Shown here: positions 9,155-18,744 of the stretch, in pieces
Position numbering within the stretch: the stretch's first letter is position 1
How the letters are laid out: every line of letters begins with the position of its first letter
From: Lojkania enalia
Lineage: Eukaryota; Ascomycota; Dothideomycetes; Pleosporales
Direction: 5' to 3'
Assembly: GCA_010094045.1 (NCBI GenBank)
Contig: ML986592.1
Span: forward strand, 542,643 to 562,445
Length of the DNA: 19,803 nt
Notes under the pieces: generated by a model
Databases searched by the model: none
Seen by the model: only the letters and a program-made list of their open reading frames with translations
Told to the model about the DNA's origin: nothing
Translations under genes and position numbers: made by a program

Positions 9155-10850
9155 TAACTAACAACTATAGAATTAATTTAGAAAGAAGCTAGAATATAGC
9201 TTGTACTTTAAGCTCTTTAATAAGATACGATACTAACTATACGTCGCGTTATATTAATCTATAATATCTCCTAAAGTATACTTAGTATATAAAGGCGAGG
9301 AACAGCTCTATAACGCGATTACCGGCCTAATTTAATAAAGCTTAGTAAGACTGAGGAGTAGGTAATTATTTAGTATATACTAGATCTAAATATAAGAGGA
9401 TTTCTGCTATAACTTACTACTATTTAAGATATAGCTAATTTACTACTAGCTGCACGCTCTACTAGCTAGATTAGAAAGAACTAGGTAGAGAACTTTATTA
9501 AACGTACGCCTAAGCTTAAGGTTAAATTTAATTAAAAGTACAACTATTTAAAAGCTAAATATAAGGATTCTAAGATTATAGAAGGCTAGTTCTACCTTAT
9601 ATAGAATATAAAGGCTAAGTATAGTATTATTAACGAAGATATATACAACTTTAACAAATTAGACTTTATAATAGGCGTAATATTAATAGGAGCAGTAGTT
9701 ACTAGCTCTAAGAGATAGAATTAACTAAAGCAGCTCCAGCTAGGTAATTATAAGTAGACTATAGTTATCTAGAGTATTAACGCGATAGAATAGATAATAC
9801 TACCTTTTATTATCTTTATAGGTATCTACTACCTCTCTATATAGTATAAAGAAGATAATATTCTACTAACCTGGGCTATATAGGTTATTAATAACGGCTA
9901 GACGATAAATAATATTAGTATTAAATAGTTAAAGCACTTTAACGTATATATAAAAGATTATACTATTAGTATATATTAATTACTAATTCTTAACAGCTAT
10001 AAAAGCTATAACTTACTTAAATTTAGGCAGCTCTATAAGAAAAAGAATATTATTACTCTCTATATATTTCTATATTTGTTGTATCTACTATAGCTACTAG
10101 ATATAGATTATTTCTTACCTTTAAAAACTACGTACGGGCGCTAAGTCGAGTAGCTAATATACAGTTATATTAACTATATTATAAAAATCGAGTTCTTATT
10201 CTACTTTAAAGCAGCTTTTAACGTAGTAATTACGAAAAGTAATATCTTAAGTAGCTTTTAAGGTGTTAGCCTAGTTCTATTCGACCTAGATGTAATACTA
10301 TCGAAGTTTAAAGTTCGACTATATATACTAATACCCTCTATAGTTGAAGATACTTCTTAAGAGTTAAAAATACTAAGTAATCCTATTAAATTTAGGTCTT
10401 AATCTACGTACGTTCGATTAAGAGTTTAAAAGTACTTAAATAGCTTACCTATTTTAATAGTAGAGGCGTTTAAATAGTTTATAAAGGGTGCTGCGTATAT
10501 AATATATAAAAATGTACTATTATACGCTTAGGTTACTAAGCTTTATGCAGCTAATAAAGCCGCTATATAATATTAATCGCATAAAAGAAAGCGTATATAG
10601 AAGGAAGGCAACCTAACAATTAAAGAAGGCGCTTAATTAACTGCTCTAAAAGATTTTAGCGCTCGTACTAATAGAAAGAAGAGTAGAAAGAAAGCGCGTA
10701 TTAATAGAGACCAGCCAACTTAAAAGCGTTGTAAGTAGTACAGTAAGACTAGGTATAACTCACGGACGTATAAAAATAATGCTATAGATATAGAAGAATA
10801 GGCTACTATACTATATAGTATAATAGAATATAAGAAAGTATAATATTTTA
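9155..10850 (+). pseudogene. C transposase (DDE, CENP-B HTH), RIP-killed
   Basis: This rightward transposase is the best preserved in the window apart from D's. Its Tc5-type helix-turn-helix is at about 9335-9510 (KTEE, YILDLNIRGFL, DIANLLLAARS, KN-stop-VENFIKR). The first catalytic residue is Asn (NFNKLDF, 9653-9655), the second is Asn (LLILNSYKSYN, 9992-9994) and the third is an intact Asp (LLDIDYF, 10100-10102). The spacing is 113 and 36 codons. The C-terminus has a basic region (about 10570-10710) and a knuckle-like motif KRCK-x-YSKTRYNSRT at about 10725-10775, where relatives have further Cys/His. Stops remain at Gln/Trp codons. Two catalytic Asp are lost, so it is inactive. Confidence 0.9.
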
Positions 10851-10863
10851 CGAAAAGTAGTTG

Positions 10864-10930
10864 CGATTTTAGTGTAGTCTTAGCATTATAATCAGCTTAC
10901 TTAAGTAATTAGCTCGCTTATACTATATAT
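10864..10930 (-). repeat. C right terminal inverted repeat
   Basis: This is the reverse complement of 9059-9125 with a handful of transitions. It contains the same pair of 17-bp-spaced boxes (AATCAGCTTA and AATTAGCTCGC). Confidence 0.93.
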
Positions 10931-10932
10931 TA

Positions 10933-11245
10933 TTTATAAAGCGTAAGGAGTATAAACGTAAGATAATTAAGGGTATAAATATTATCTCTATATTAAATAG
11001 GCTATAATTAATAAAGTAATAATAAGAAGGTTATTAAATAGAATAAAAAGACCTAAATAGTTATAGTTAACTATACTAATTAAGATATTACGGGCGCTAT
11101 TAAGAGTTAGACTATCGTATTAAAACGTATAAAATAGTTCTAATCGAAATACTAAGTAGTAAGAATTATATAGATATTACTATATAATTAATTACTTTAA
11201 TAGCTATAGAAATATCCTACTTTAAAATTAAAATTAGATAGGTTA
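10933..11245 (+). pseudogene. A1 transposase, C-terminal part
   Basis: This resumes the A1 transposase after C: a basic segment (KRKE-like, 10938-10970), then a spacer, then a degraded Cys/His knuckle region at about 11090-11150. The same order is seen uninterrupted in A2 (about 15290-15600). The frame closes just before the right inverted repeat. Confidence 0.8.
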
Positions 11246-11246
11246 T

Positions 11247-11287
11247 TAACCGCTCGGTAGTTTTAACCGCTCAGTAGTAGATTATAT
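11247..11287 (-). repeat. A1 right terminal inverted repeat
   Basis: This is the reverse complement of 5710-5750, again with two 17-bp-spaced CGCTCGG/CGCTCAG boxes. TA follows at 11288-11289. Confidence 0.93.
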
Positions 11288-11289
11288 TA

Positions 11290-11850
11290 GTAAAGTATTA
11301 TTATTACCTTAGAAGTAAGTTATTATAGATTTTTATTATAGTTATATACTAATAAAATATAGCTATTATACTTTAATAGATTAAATAATATTAGAAGAGT
11401 ACTAAACTTCTCTTTTAACAGCTTTCTTTTTCGCGGCTAATCTATAAAATTACTACTATAGTTTAGAGGGATACTTATACTAGTAAAATACGTTAGTAAT
11501 AGAGCGTAATTAAGGCTTTTTAAGAGTTTATTAAAGCTTTTCTTATTAGACTCTTTAAAGGTATATATTTTTTATATAATTTATACTATATAATACTAAT
11601 TATACTAGACTATAATATAAATATAATTTATATAAAGTAGGTTACTATTTAAAATAAGAATATATATTTAGTAAAGTAATACTATAAGAAGTTTAGTCTT
11701 CTATTAGATTAGAGTTATAATCTCTAGATAGTTTTAAACTTAAAAAAAGCTACTTTAAATAAAACTAGTATTCTACTATAATAATTTACTATAATAAATA
11801 TATAATATATAATTATTTCCTATAATTATAGAAGAACCCTATAAAGTACC
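11290..11850 (+). pseudogene. unidentified coding-like region, 3' part
   Basis: This continues the frame of 4861-5709. Codon 5707-5709 is followed directly by 11290 if A1 and one TA are removed, and the phase is kept. The translation is Gln/His/Lys/Ile-rich with stops at Gln-like codons, and includes stretches such as KATLNKTS and IKAFLIRLFKGIY. It has no domain I recognise. Given RIP (Pro to Leu/Ser, Thr to Ile, His to Tyr), the ancestor was probably rich in Pro, Thr, His and Gln, hence disordered. It ends near the 32-bp repeats. The function and the family are unknown. Confidence 0.45.
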
Positions 11851-12002
11851 CCTATCTTAACCTTATACTCTAGTACTAAAAATCCTACTCTAACCTTAAT
11901 CTTAATACTAAGAATTTCTATCTAACCTATACTTTAGTATTAAAAACTCTATCTTAACTTTAACTCTAATATTAAAAACCCTAAACCTAACCTTAATCTA
12001 GG
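11851..12002. repeat. degenerate 31-33 bp tandem repeat, about 4.7 units
   Basis: Successive units begin at 11851, 11884, 11917, 11948 and 11980 (lengths 33, 33, 31 and 32, then a partial one). Each has the form CCTA-CTTAACCTTA followed by ACTCTAGTACTAAAAA. The units differ by transitions and short indels. The last contains a telomere-like run (CCCTAAACCTAACC), but the period is not six and RIP cannot create the differences from CCCTAA, so I do not call it telomeric. The array lies exactly between the unidentified region and the truncated end of the right Gypsy copy. Confidence 0.75.
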
Positions 12003-12199
12003 TAAGATACTATATACTCTATTTACTAGTCTACTTCTAAATATCCTTATTCTAGTAATTTATATAGTTCTTTTATTATCTACTATTATATATATAGGTA
12101 TATATATAGTTGTTTCTAAGTTATATTTCTAATTATTTTTAGTTTCTTACTACTTATTAAATATTACTCTACTATCTATATATCTCTTAGCTTTTATTA

Positions 12200-13788
12200 T
12201 TAAGTTTACTTTAGTATAACTAGTTTTATAACCTAAATAACTTATAGGTAGTTATATATAAAAAATCTATTTAATTTTTATTTTAAAATTATATTTCTTT
12301 TATATTTTTCTTTAGTTATATAGTTAACTCTATAACTTAGTATATCTATAGCTATATTTTCTAACCCTTTCTAGTATATTATTCTAAAGTTATAGTCTAC
12401 TAACCTTTCTATCTATTATATTTATCTTTTTATAAGTTTTTTTATTATTATAAAATATATTAGGTTTTTATAATCTATTTAAACTTTAAATAGGTATTTA
12501 ATTCCTATTAAATATACTTATTATTCTCTTAATACTTTAATAATTGCTAATAATTCTTTATTATATATATTATAATTAAGTTCTTCTAGTTTTATTTTTC
12601 TTAAAAAGTAGGCTTATAACTTCTACTTTTTATCTTTATCTTACTAACTTAGGTAAGCGCCTATTATTTTATCTAAAGTATTAGTTTCTACTTAAATTTA
12701 CTCCTCTAGATTTAGTATTCTTAGTATTAATACTAAAGTAAAGTAAGCTTTTAGTTCTTTAAGAGCTTTCTATTATACTTCTTATTATTTAAACTCTTTC
12801 TCTTTTCTAATAATCTCTATTAAGGGTGCTACTACTCTAGAATATCTACTTATAAATTTTCTATAGAAATTTATAAAGTTTAAAAAGGATTAGACTTATT
12901 TAACTAAAATAGATATTAGTTATTCTAGTATTATTTTAACCTTTTCTTATTCTATTTTAATACTATCTCTAGATATCTAAAATTCTAGAAATTCTATTCT
13001 TATTTTATAAAACTTATACTATTCTAGAACTATAAGTAACTTATATTCTTATAGTTTTACTAATACTTTTCTAATGTATTCCTTATACTCTCTTAGTAAT
13101 CAATTTATATAGACTAGAATATTATCTAAATATACTATTATAAATATATTTAAATATTCTCTTAATATATTATTTATAACTATTTAGAGGGTTACTAGTA
13201 TATTTATAAGTCTAAATAGTATTATTAGATATTTAAAAAGTCCTTCTCTTATCTTAAATACTATTTTCTATTTATAGCTCTTCTTAATCTAAATTTAGTA
13301 ATATTCTTCTCTTATATTAAACTTTATAAACTACTTAGCTTCTTATAATTAACTTATAAGTTCTATTATCTTAGGTAATAGATATCTATTTTTCTTAATT
13401 ATATTATTTAACTACTAGTAATTAATATATAACTTTAATTTACTATTTTTCTTAGGTATAAATAATATTAGTAATACTATTTTACTCTAACTTAGTTATA
13501 TAAATCCTCTTACTAAATTCTTTTAGATATACTTTTTAAGTTCTTCTTTTTATTCTCTATTTAAATTATATATTAAGCTAGATTTTAGTTTTCTTTTATC
13601 TTCTATAATAATCTTATAGTCGTACTTTTAATATTTAAATAACCCTCTATTTTCTACTTCTTTATATAGTTCTATAAATTTACTATAATTCTCTTTAATT
13701 TTTTAGAGTATACTTTTATTCTAGAGTTTCTTATATACTTTTTAAACTATAATAATATCTAGTATCTACTTTATTTTCTTAAAATATC
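12200..13788 (-). pseudogene. Gypsy reverse transcriptase and RNase H remnant
   Basis: Read leftward, this is a well recognisable Ty3/Gypsy reverse transcriptase followed by RNase H, which copy the element RNA into DNA. In order there are a KSSLIYNL segment, FIPKKNSKLKLYINY, NRYLLPKI, FIKFNIREEYYQI (normally LDLRGAY; catalytic Asp now Asn), then VYLDNILVY at 13109-13135 (normally YLDD; second Asp now Asn). The connection motif FLNFINFYRKFI follows, and the RNase H block LEELNYNIYNKELLAII is at about 12540-12590. Stops stand at Gln/Trp codons throughout, but the frame is long and mostly colinear. A2 cuts it from the protease on the right. Past about 12200 the sequence loses similarity and no integrase follows. 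Confidence 0.92.
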
Positions 13789-13790
13789 TA

Positions 13791-13831
13791 ATATAATCTA
13801 CTACTAAGTAGTTAAAACTACCGAGCGGTTA
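13791..13831 (+). repeat. A2 left terminal inverted repeat
   Basis: This 41-bp repeat matches the reverse complement of 15602-15642. The two 17-bp-spaced boxes are still visible (TACTAAGTAGTTAAAAC, then TACCGAGCGGTTA), the first one heavily mutated. Confidence 0.9.
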
Positions 13832-13869
13832 ATAACCTACTAAAATCTCTACTACCCTATTAATTTCCG

Positions 13870-15600
13870 TAATATCTCTATAACTATATAATAGAATACG
13901 CTTATCTAAAGCCGATATAACTATAGTAAATAAAGCTTTTAAATAAGGTTAATTTAAATTAAATCTAGCTGTAATATAGGCGTTTAAAATTAGCTATACT
14001 ACCCTAAAAGAGCGCTATAATAGGAGATCTTATAGAGCTAATTACACCTCTAATTTAAAGAATCTTATAGAGTTAGAAGAGAGGTTAATTATAGACTATA
14101 TACTTAATATAGATATATATAGGTTTCAGCTTAATCTTAATATATTATAAAATATAGCTAATAAACTACTCTTTAATTGCGGTTAGCAACCTATTAGTAA
14201 AAATTAGTCTAATCGTTTTATCTTATGTATTCTAAAACTTAATTTACGCGTTAATCGATAGTATAACTACTAAAGAGCTCTAAATAAAGATTTTAAAGTT
14301 ATTTAAAACTAGTTCTACCTTATATATAATACTAAAGCTAAATATAGTATCTTTAATAAAGATATATATAATTTTAATAAGACTAGCTTCTAAATAGGTA
14401 AAATTAGCCTAAGAAGAGTTATTAATAGTACTAAGAGGTAATAAATACTTAAATCTATCTAGCCTAATAATATTAAGTAGGTAATAGTAATTATAGTAGT
14501 AAATATATATAGCTAGCTAGTTCTACTATTTATTATCTTTAAGAGCGTGTAATAATATAATATCTAGTACTAGTTAATTATAAATAAGCCTTAGTAGGTT
14601 TTATCTATTAGTAATAAGAGCTAGACGTCTATTAAATATAGGTTTAAGTAGCTTAAGCACTTTAATAAATATACTAAAGCTAGTACTACTAGTACCTACT
14701 AACTACTTATTATAAACGGTTATAATAGCTATAATTCTATCGAATTTTATAATTATTATAAAGAATGTAATATTATTATACTTTATATACCTCTATACTT
14801 ATCTTATCTTCTACAGCTATTTAATATAGGCTGTTTTGGTCTATTAAAGCGTATATATAGTAAGGAGATTAAAAGCTTAATTTAGTACTATATTAACTAT
14901 ATAACTAAAGAAGACTTTCTACCTATATTTAAAGCGGCTTTTAATAATGCTATTATTAATAAAAATATAGCTAGAGGCTTTAAAGGGTCTAGATTAGTCT
15001 TATTTAGTCCAGATTATATTATTTTAAAGCTTAATATCTAAGCTTTATAAACTCTAATACTACCGCTTTTAGAACCTACTAAATAGTAATTATAAATACT
15101 ATATAATCGCTTAGAAGTAGAGTACTAGACGTAATATATATAATAGCGTGTAGAATAATATTAAAACAGCTTACTAATATTAATAATTAAAAGTTTTACA
15201 AGTCTTATAAAGAGTATTATATCTATAGTATATAGGTAGTCGTTTTTAGAGATAGAGACTAGAGATCTCCGGGCGGCAAATATAATACTTATAAAGCGCA
15301 AGGAGCGTAAATATAAGATAATTAAAAGTGTAAATACCGTCTCTATATTAGATAAACTGTAATTAGTAAAGTAATAATAAGAAGGCTATTAAATAGAATA
15401 AAAAGGTCTAACTAGTTATAGTTAACTATATTAACTAAGATACTACAGGCGCTATTAGAAGCTAGACTACTATATTAAGATATATAAAATAGCTCTAATT
15501 AAAATACTAAATAGTAAGAATTATATAGATATTATTATATAATTAATTACTTTAATAGCTGTAAAGATATCCTACTTTAAAATTAAAATTAGGTTGGTTA
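13870..15600 (+). pseudogene. A2 transposase, full-length but RIP-killed
   Basis: This uninterrupted family A transposase is useful for reading A1. Positions about 13910-14030 carry the first helix-turn-helix (AFKISYTTLKERYNRRSY) and about 14060-14220 the Tc5-type one (LEERLIIDYILNID, then NKLLFNCG, then KN-stop-SNRF, with a stop for Trp). The second catalytic residue is Asn (LIINGYNSYN, 14715-14717; still Asp in A1) and the third is Asn (LFNIGCF, 14823-14825), 36 codons apart. The C-terminus has a helical LEIEIRDLRAANI segment and a basic KRKERKYK stretch at about 15240-15330, then a degraded knuckle near 15450-15490. Numerous stops at Gln/Trp codons make it dead. Confidence 0.92.
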
Positions 15601-15601
15601 C

Positions 15602-15642
15602 TAACCGTTTAGTAGTTTTAACTACTTAGTAGTAGATTATGT
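15602..15642 (-). repeat. A2 right terminal inverted repeat
   Basis: This is the reverse complement of the left end, ending GTAGATTATGT before TA. It preserves a TpG step that the left end has lost. Confidence 0.9.
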
Positions 15643-15644
15643 TA

Positions 15645-16893
15645 GCTATTATAGCTGCTAATACTTTTTATATTAATTATAGACCTAAGAGATATCTTAT
15701 CCTATACTATTCTACTACTAGTTCTACTCTAAATCTACTCTATAGCTTATAAACTATCTCTTACTACTAATCTACTCTAGAATTATATTTAGCTAGCTAG
15801 TTTATATCTAGTAATATATTAAATTTTTTTAGGTTTATAATAGTAATACTTTTTATATTAGTATATCCTATAATATTAAACGCTTACTTTTTAGTTTCTA
15901 TTAATATAACTCCTCTACTATAGTCTATTAGCTTATCGTCTACTAAGTATATTATATAAGGTACTATTTTTTCTCTCTACTCTATATTATTCTTATAAAC
16001 CCATTATACTAATATAAATATATCTAAAACTCTACTATTAAATAGTATTTTAAGCTTCTTTCTATTAAACTCTATTTAGAGTACTATATATAAAAGTACT
16101 ATATTAGTAATCTTCCTAATAGCTTTTCTACCTAGTTTCTTAACGTAGTTATTACTTTAAAAGCTACTTAGTTTTTTAGCTAAAATAGGAAGAACTCTAT
16201 CTTCTCCTTCTCTTTTCTATATAATAGATATCTATTTATATTATACTTTATCTATAGTTTTTAAGTATAAGTAGCCTTTACCTATTTACTATATATCTTA
16301 TACTTCTATTCTAAGAAATACTATTACTATTTAATTAGTTAGTAATCTTTATCTAATTCTTACTATTTAAATATTTTAAATATATTTTAATAGTACTAGT
16401 ATTTAACTATATATTATTTCTAGTTTAATACTTTATATTCCTCTAAATATATATTATTTTTAGGACGTTCTTCCTCCTTAAATATACTTACTCCTATTAT
16501 CTTATATACTATAATATTAAATTATCTTCTAATATTTCTCTATATTTCTCTTATTTTTAAGACTAGTTTTTTTTAGCTTTTTAGCTTCTATAACAATTTT
16601 ACTAAACTAGTATAGATACTCTATTTTAAGGTAAAGTAGATTTCTATAAATCTAATAATACTTATTTTCTATATAATCTTCTATTTTATTTTAAAATAGT
16701 AAGATTCTAGATAATAATTATATATCTAGTTTTAACTATACTTTTAGCTTTATTTTTATACTCTTATATATTAAGTAATTATTTTAGGAATAGCTTACCT
16801 AATCTTTATTATAACTATTTTTATAGGGTAGTATATATTTTCCTTTCTTATCTTTTATCTTTTTTATAGAGTAGTTTTAATATATTTTCTATA
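15645..16893 (-). pseudogene. Gypsy aspartic protease and gag-pol linker remnant
   Basis: Read leftward from the D insertion. Positions 16893 to about 16130 are a poorly conserved linker with Lys/Glu-rich segments. Then comes a retropepsin-like protease, which processes the polyprotein. FNRKKLKILFNSRV at about 16029-16067 stands for the usual LxxLIDSGAS, with the catalytic Asp now Asn and Gly-Ala now Arg-Val at 16029-16040. It continues FILV-stop-WVYKNN, YLVDDKLIDYS, and the distal block LAKYNSRVD (normally WLxKHNPxIDW) at about 15645-15680. The A2 insertion then separates it from the reverse transcriptase. The changes are those expected of RIP, and the enzyme cannot be active. Confidence 0.82.
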
Positions 16894-16895
16894 TA

Positions 16896-16950
16896 ACGTA
16901 AAGCACCACCAAGCCGGCTATACTATTAAGCCGGCCACTTTTTCTTAGTA
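16896..16950 (+). repeat. D left terminal inverted repeat
   Basis: These 55 bp match the reverse complement of 18688-18742. They hold two AAGCCGGC boxes 17 bp apart (starting at 16910 and 16927). Confidence 0.93.
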
Positions 16951-17009
16951 TAGCAACTTTTCCGTACGCAACGCTATATCTTAACAATACGAAGCTAATC
17001 TATCTAATT

Positions 17010-18660
17010 AAGAAGGTAGAATTGAACTTACCCTTCAGGCCTATATCTTAGGCTAATTTTAAAGCGTGTAATGCGCTGCAGCAGCTTTTAACATATAATA
17101 CTAGTAGCTTTCTAACCGGCTTTATAGAATTACCTTTTAACCTTAAACTTAACTAAATTATATAAAGCTTACAGCAACTGAAAAGCAGACAATCGTATAA
17201 TATATCCTTAACCTTAATTTGCGAGGATTTACGCCGCGGCTTTATAAGGTGGCAGATATAGTAGATAAACTATTATATATGCGGGGTAAAATACTTATAG
17301 ATAAAAACTAGTCTAAACGATTTATATCGCGTATAAATAAGCTTAAAATAGTTTTTAATCGAGTAAAGGACTGTTAGAAGATATTATAAGAAGATTTAGA
17401 GGTTATTAACACGTGGTTTAAGCTTGTATAAGAGACGGTAGTTAAGTATAGTATCTATAAAGATAATATCTATAATTTTAATAAGATAGGCTTCTAGATA
17501 GATATAATTAGCTCTATAAAAGTTGTTATAGGTTTAGAATACTATATAAAACCTATACTTATTTAGCTAGGTAATCAAAAGTAGGTTAGTAATCTAGAGT
17601 ATCTATGCTGCTGGGTATATAACTCTACTATTTATTATCTATAAAGGACGCGTCTATATTTTAGTATAGTATAAGGAGATAGATATACCGTATAACTGGA
17701 AGCTCTTAATTTCTAAGAATGGATGGATAAATAATAAGCTTAGTTTTAAGTAGTTAAAGTACTTTAACGCGTATATAAAGACGCGTTAGGTAGGATTATA
17801 TAGGCTACTTATTTTTAATAGTTATAAGAGCTATCTAAACTAGAATTTTAAGGATTATTACCTTATACGAAAGATCCTTACCCTCTATATACTAGCACAT
17901 TTATTATATATCCTACAGCTACTTAATATAGTATACTTCTTACTATTAAAGTTAAAGTACTTCTAGTATATATAAGATTTAGTACGCTGACGCGTCTACT
18001 ATATTAATAAGAAAGGCTTTCTACTAGCTTTTAGAGACACGTTTTTTAATATATTTATATATAAGAACTATAAAAAAGCTTTTAAGATATTTAGACTAGT
18101 TTCTATTAACGTGTAGGTTATTCTTAAGCACCTTAAAATCCGGTTGCATATACTACTAGAGATACTCCTACTAGAAATACTATAGTAGTTAAAAATACTA
18201 AGCAATATATAAGAATTCGGGTTATAATTAACTCTTATATAGAGGTCCTTTATACGATTACTAAAAGAAGCTAAAGAAAACTTCTTACAGCTAATAAAAG
18301 GAGCTGAATTAATGCTGTATTAAAACGCTCTTATAAGCTACTAGATTATAGAGTTTAAAGAGTAATTAGAGGTTATAATAAAGTGTAAAATACGTAAACA
18401 GAAGTAAATCTAGTATAGTAGTATAATAGAGTATAGTAAGGGAGCTTTATATAGAGCTGCTAAGGTATCTATAGCTCTTTAGCAATCTAAGAAGGCTTAT
18501 AGTAGTAGTAGCAAGGAACCAGTTTAACCTAGTTAACGGTATTATAAGAACTGTAGAAAGACCAGGTATAACACTCGTACGTACTAAAAAGATATAGAAG
18601 CTTCTTCTAAATCTAGTCTAAGTATCTTATATATAGGTTCTCTTATAGATGGCGAGTAAA
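17010..18660 (+). pseudogene. D transposase (DDE, CENP-B HTH), RIP-killed
   Basis: This rightward transposase is closest to that of family B. The Tc5-type helix-turn-helix is at about 17170-17330 (QTIV-stop-YILNLNLRGFTPRL, then DIVDKLLYMRG, then KN-stop-SKRFI). The first catalytic residue is Asn (NFNKIGF, 17480-17482), the second Asn (LLIFNSYKSYLN, 17817-17819) and the third Asn (LLNIVYF, 17925-17927), so all three are lost. The last two keep the usual 36-codon spacing. The first two are 337 nt apart instead of the 339 in A, B and C, so an indel has shifted the frame between them. A knuckle-like motif (YYKNCRKTRYNTRTY) is at about 18540-18585. Fewer stops remain than in A or B. Confidence 0.9.
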
Positions 18661-18687
18661 TCAAGGTCTTATATATAGTATTAGTAG

Positions 18688-18742
18688 TACTAAGAAAAAG
18701 TAGCCGGCTTAGTAGTATAGCCGGCTCGGTAGTACTTTATAT
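18688..18742 (-). repeat. D right terminal inverted repeat
   Basis: This is the reverse complement of the left end, with GCCGGCTTAGTAGTATA followed by GCCGGCTCGGTAGTAC, again at 17-bp spacing. TA follows. Confidence 0.93.
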
Positions 18743-18744
18743 TA

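Larger units (their letters stand above)
9059..10930 (+). mobile_element. Fot1/pogo-like transposon C, nested in A1
   Basis: This 1872-bp element has 67-bp inverted repeats (9059-9125 and 10864-10930) and TA at 9057-9058 and 10931-10932. The empty site is seen in A2 near 15280. It starts ACGTA. It keeps visibly more CG, CA and TG steps than A or B, so it is probably a younger insertion, exposed to fewer rounds of RIP. The transposase has the same orientation as A1's. Confidence 0.95.
5710..11287 (+). mobile_element. Fot1/pogo-like transposon A1, carrying nested B3 and C
   Basis: Its ends are inverted repeats (5710-5750 and 11247-11287) flanked by TA at 5708-5709 and 11288-11289. The span is 5578 bp. 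Removing B3 with one TA (1852 bp) and C with one TA (1874 bp) leaves 1852 bp, the exact length of A2, so the three borders confirm each other. Restoring the empty site gives TTTACTAGTAAAG, a near-perfect palindrome centred on the TA. A1 keeps more CG in its ends than A2 (CGAGCGG against TAAGTAG), so it is a little less degraded. The transposase reads rightward. Confidence 0.95.
13791..15642 (+). mobile_element. Fot1/pogo-like transposon A2, complete length
   Basis: This 1852-bp element has inverted repeats at 13791-13831 and 15602-15642 and TA at 13789-13790 and 15643-15644. It is the same length as A1 without its passengers. It differs from A1 almost only by transitions. In its left end TAAGTAG stands where A1 has CGAGCGG. 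It inserted between the protease and reverse transcriptase parts of the right Gypsy copy, in the opposite orientation to the Gypsy genes. Confidence 0.95.
16896..18742 (+). mobile_element. Fot1/pogo-like transposon D, complete length
   Basis: This 1847-bp element has 55-bp inverted repeats (16896-16950 and 18688-18742) and TA at 16894-16895 and 18743-18744. It starts ACGTA like B and C and shares the block ACTTTTTCTTAGTA with B, so B and D are sister families. It keeps the most CpA/TpG of the elements here (for example GCACCACCAAGCC in its left end), suggesting it is the youngest insertion. It sits between gag and the protease of the right Gypsy copy, in the opposite orientation to the Gypsy genes. 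Confidence 0.95.

Noticed and set aside
5710..11287. CENP-B box, because of the 17-bp period and CENP-B-type proteins
   Set aside because: None of the boxes contains the CENP-B box core (TTCG with a CGGG arm at the right spacing). Only the length agrees, so a centromere claim is not supported.
11851..12002. Interstitial telomere
   Set aside because: The period is 31-33 bp, not six. CCCTAA contains no CpA, so RIP could not have degraded a true telomere repeat into these units.
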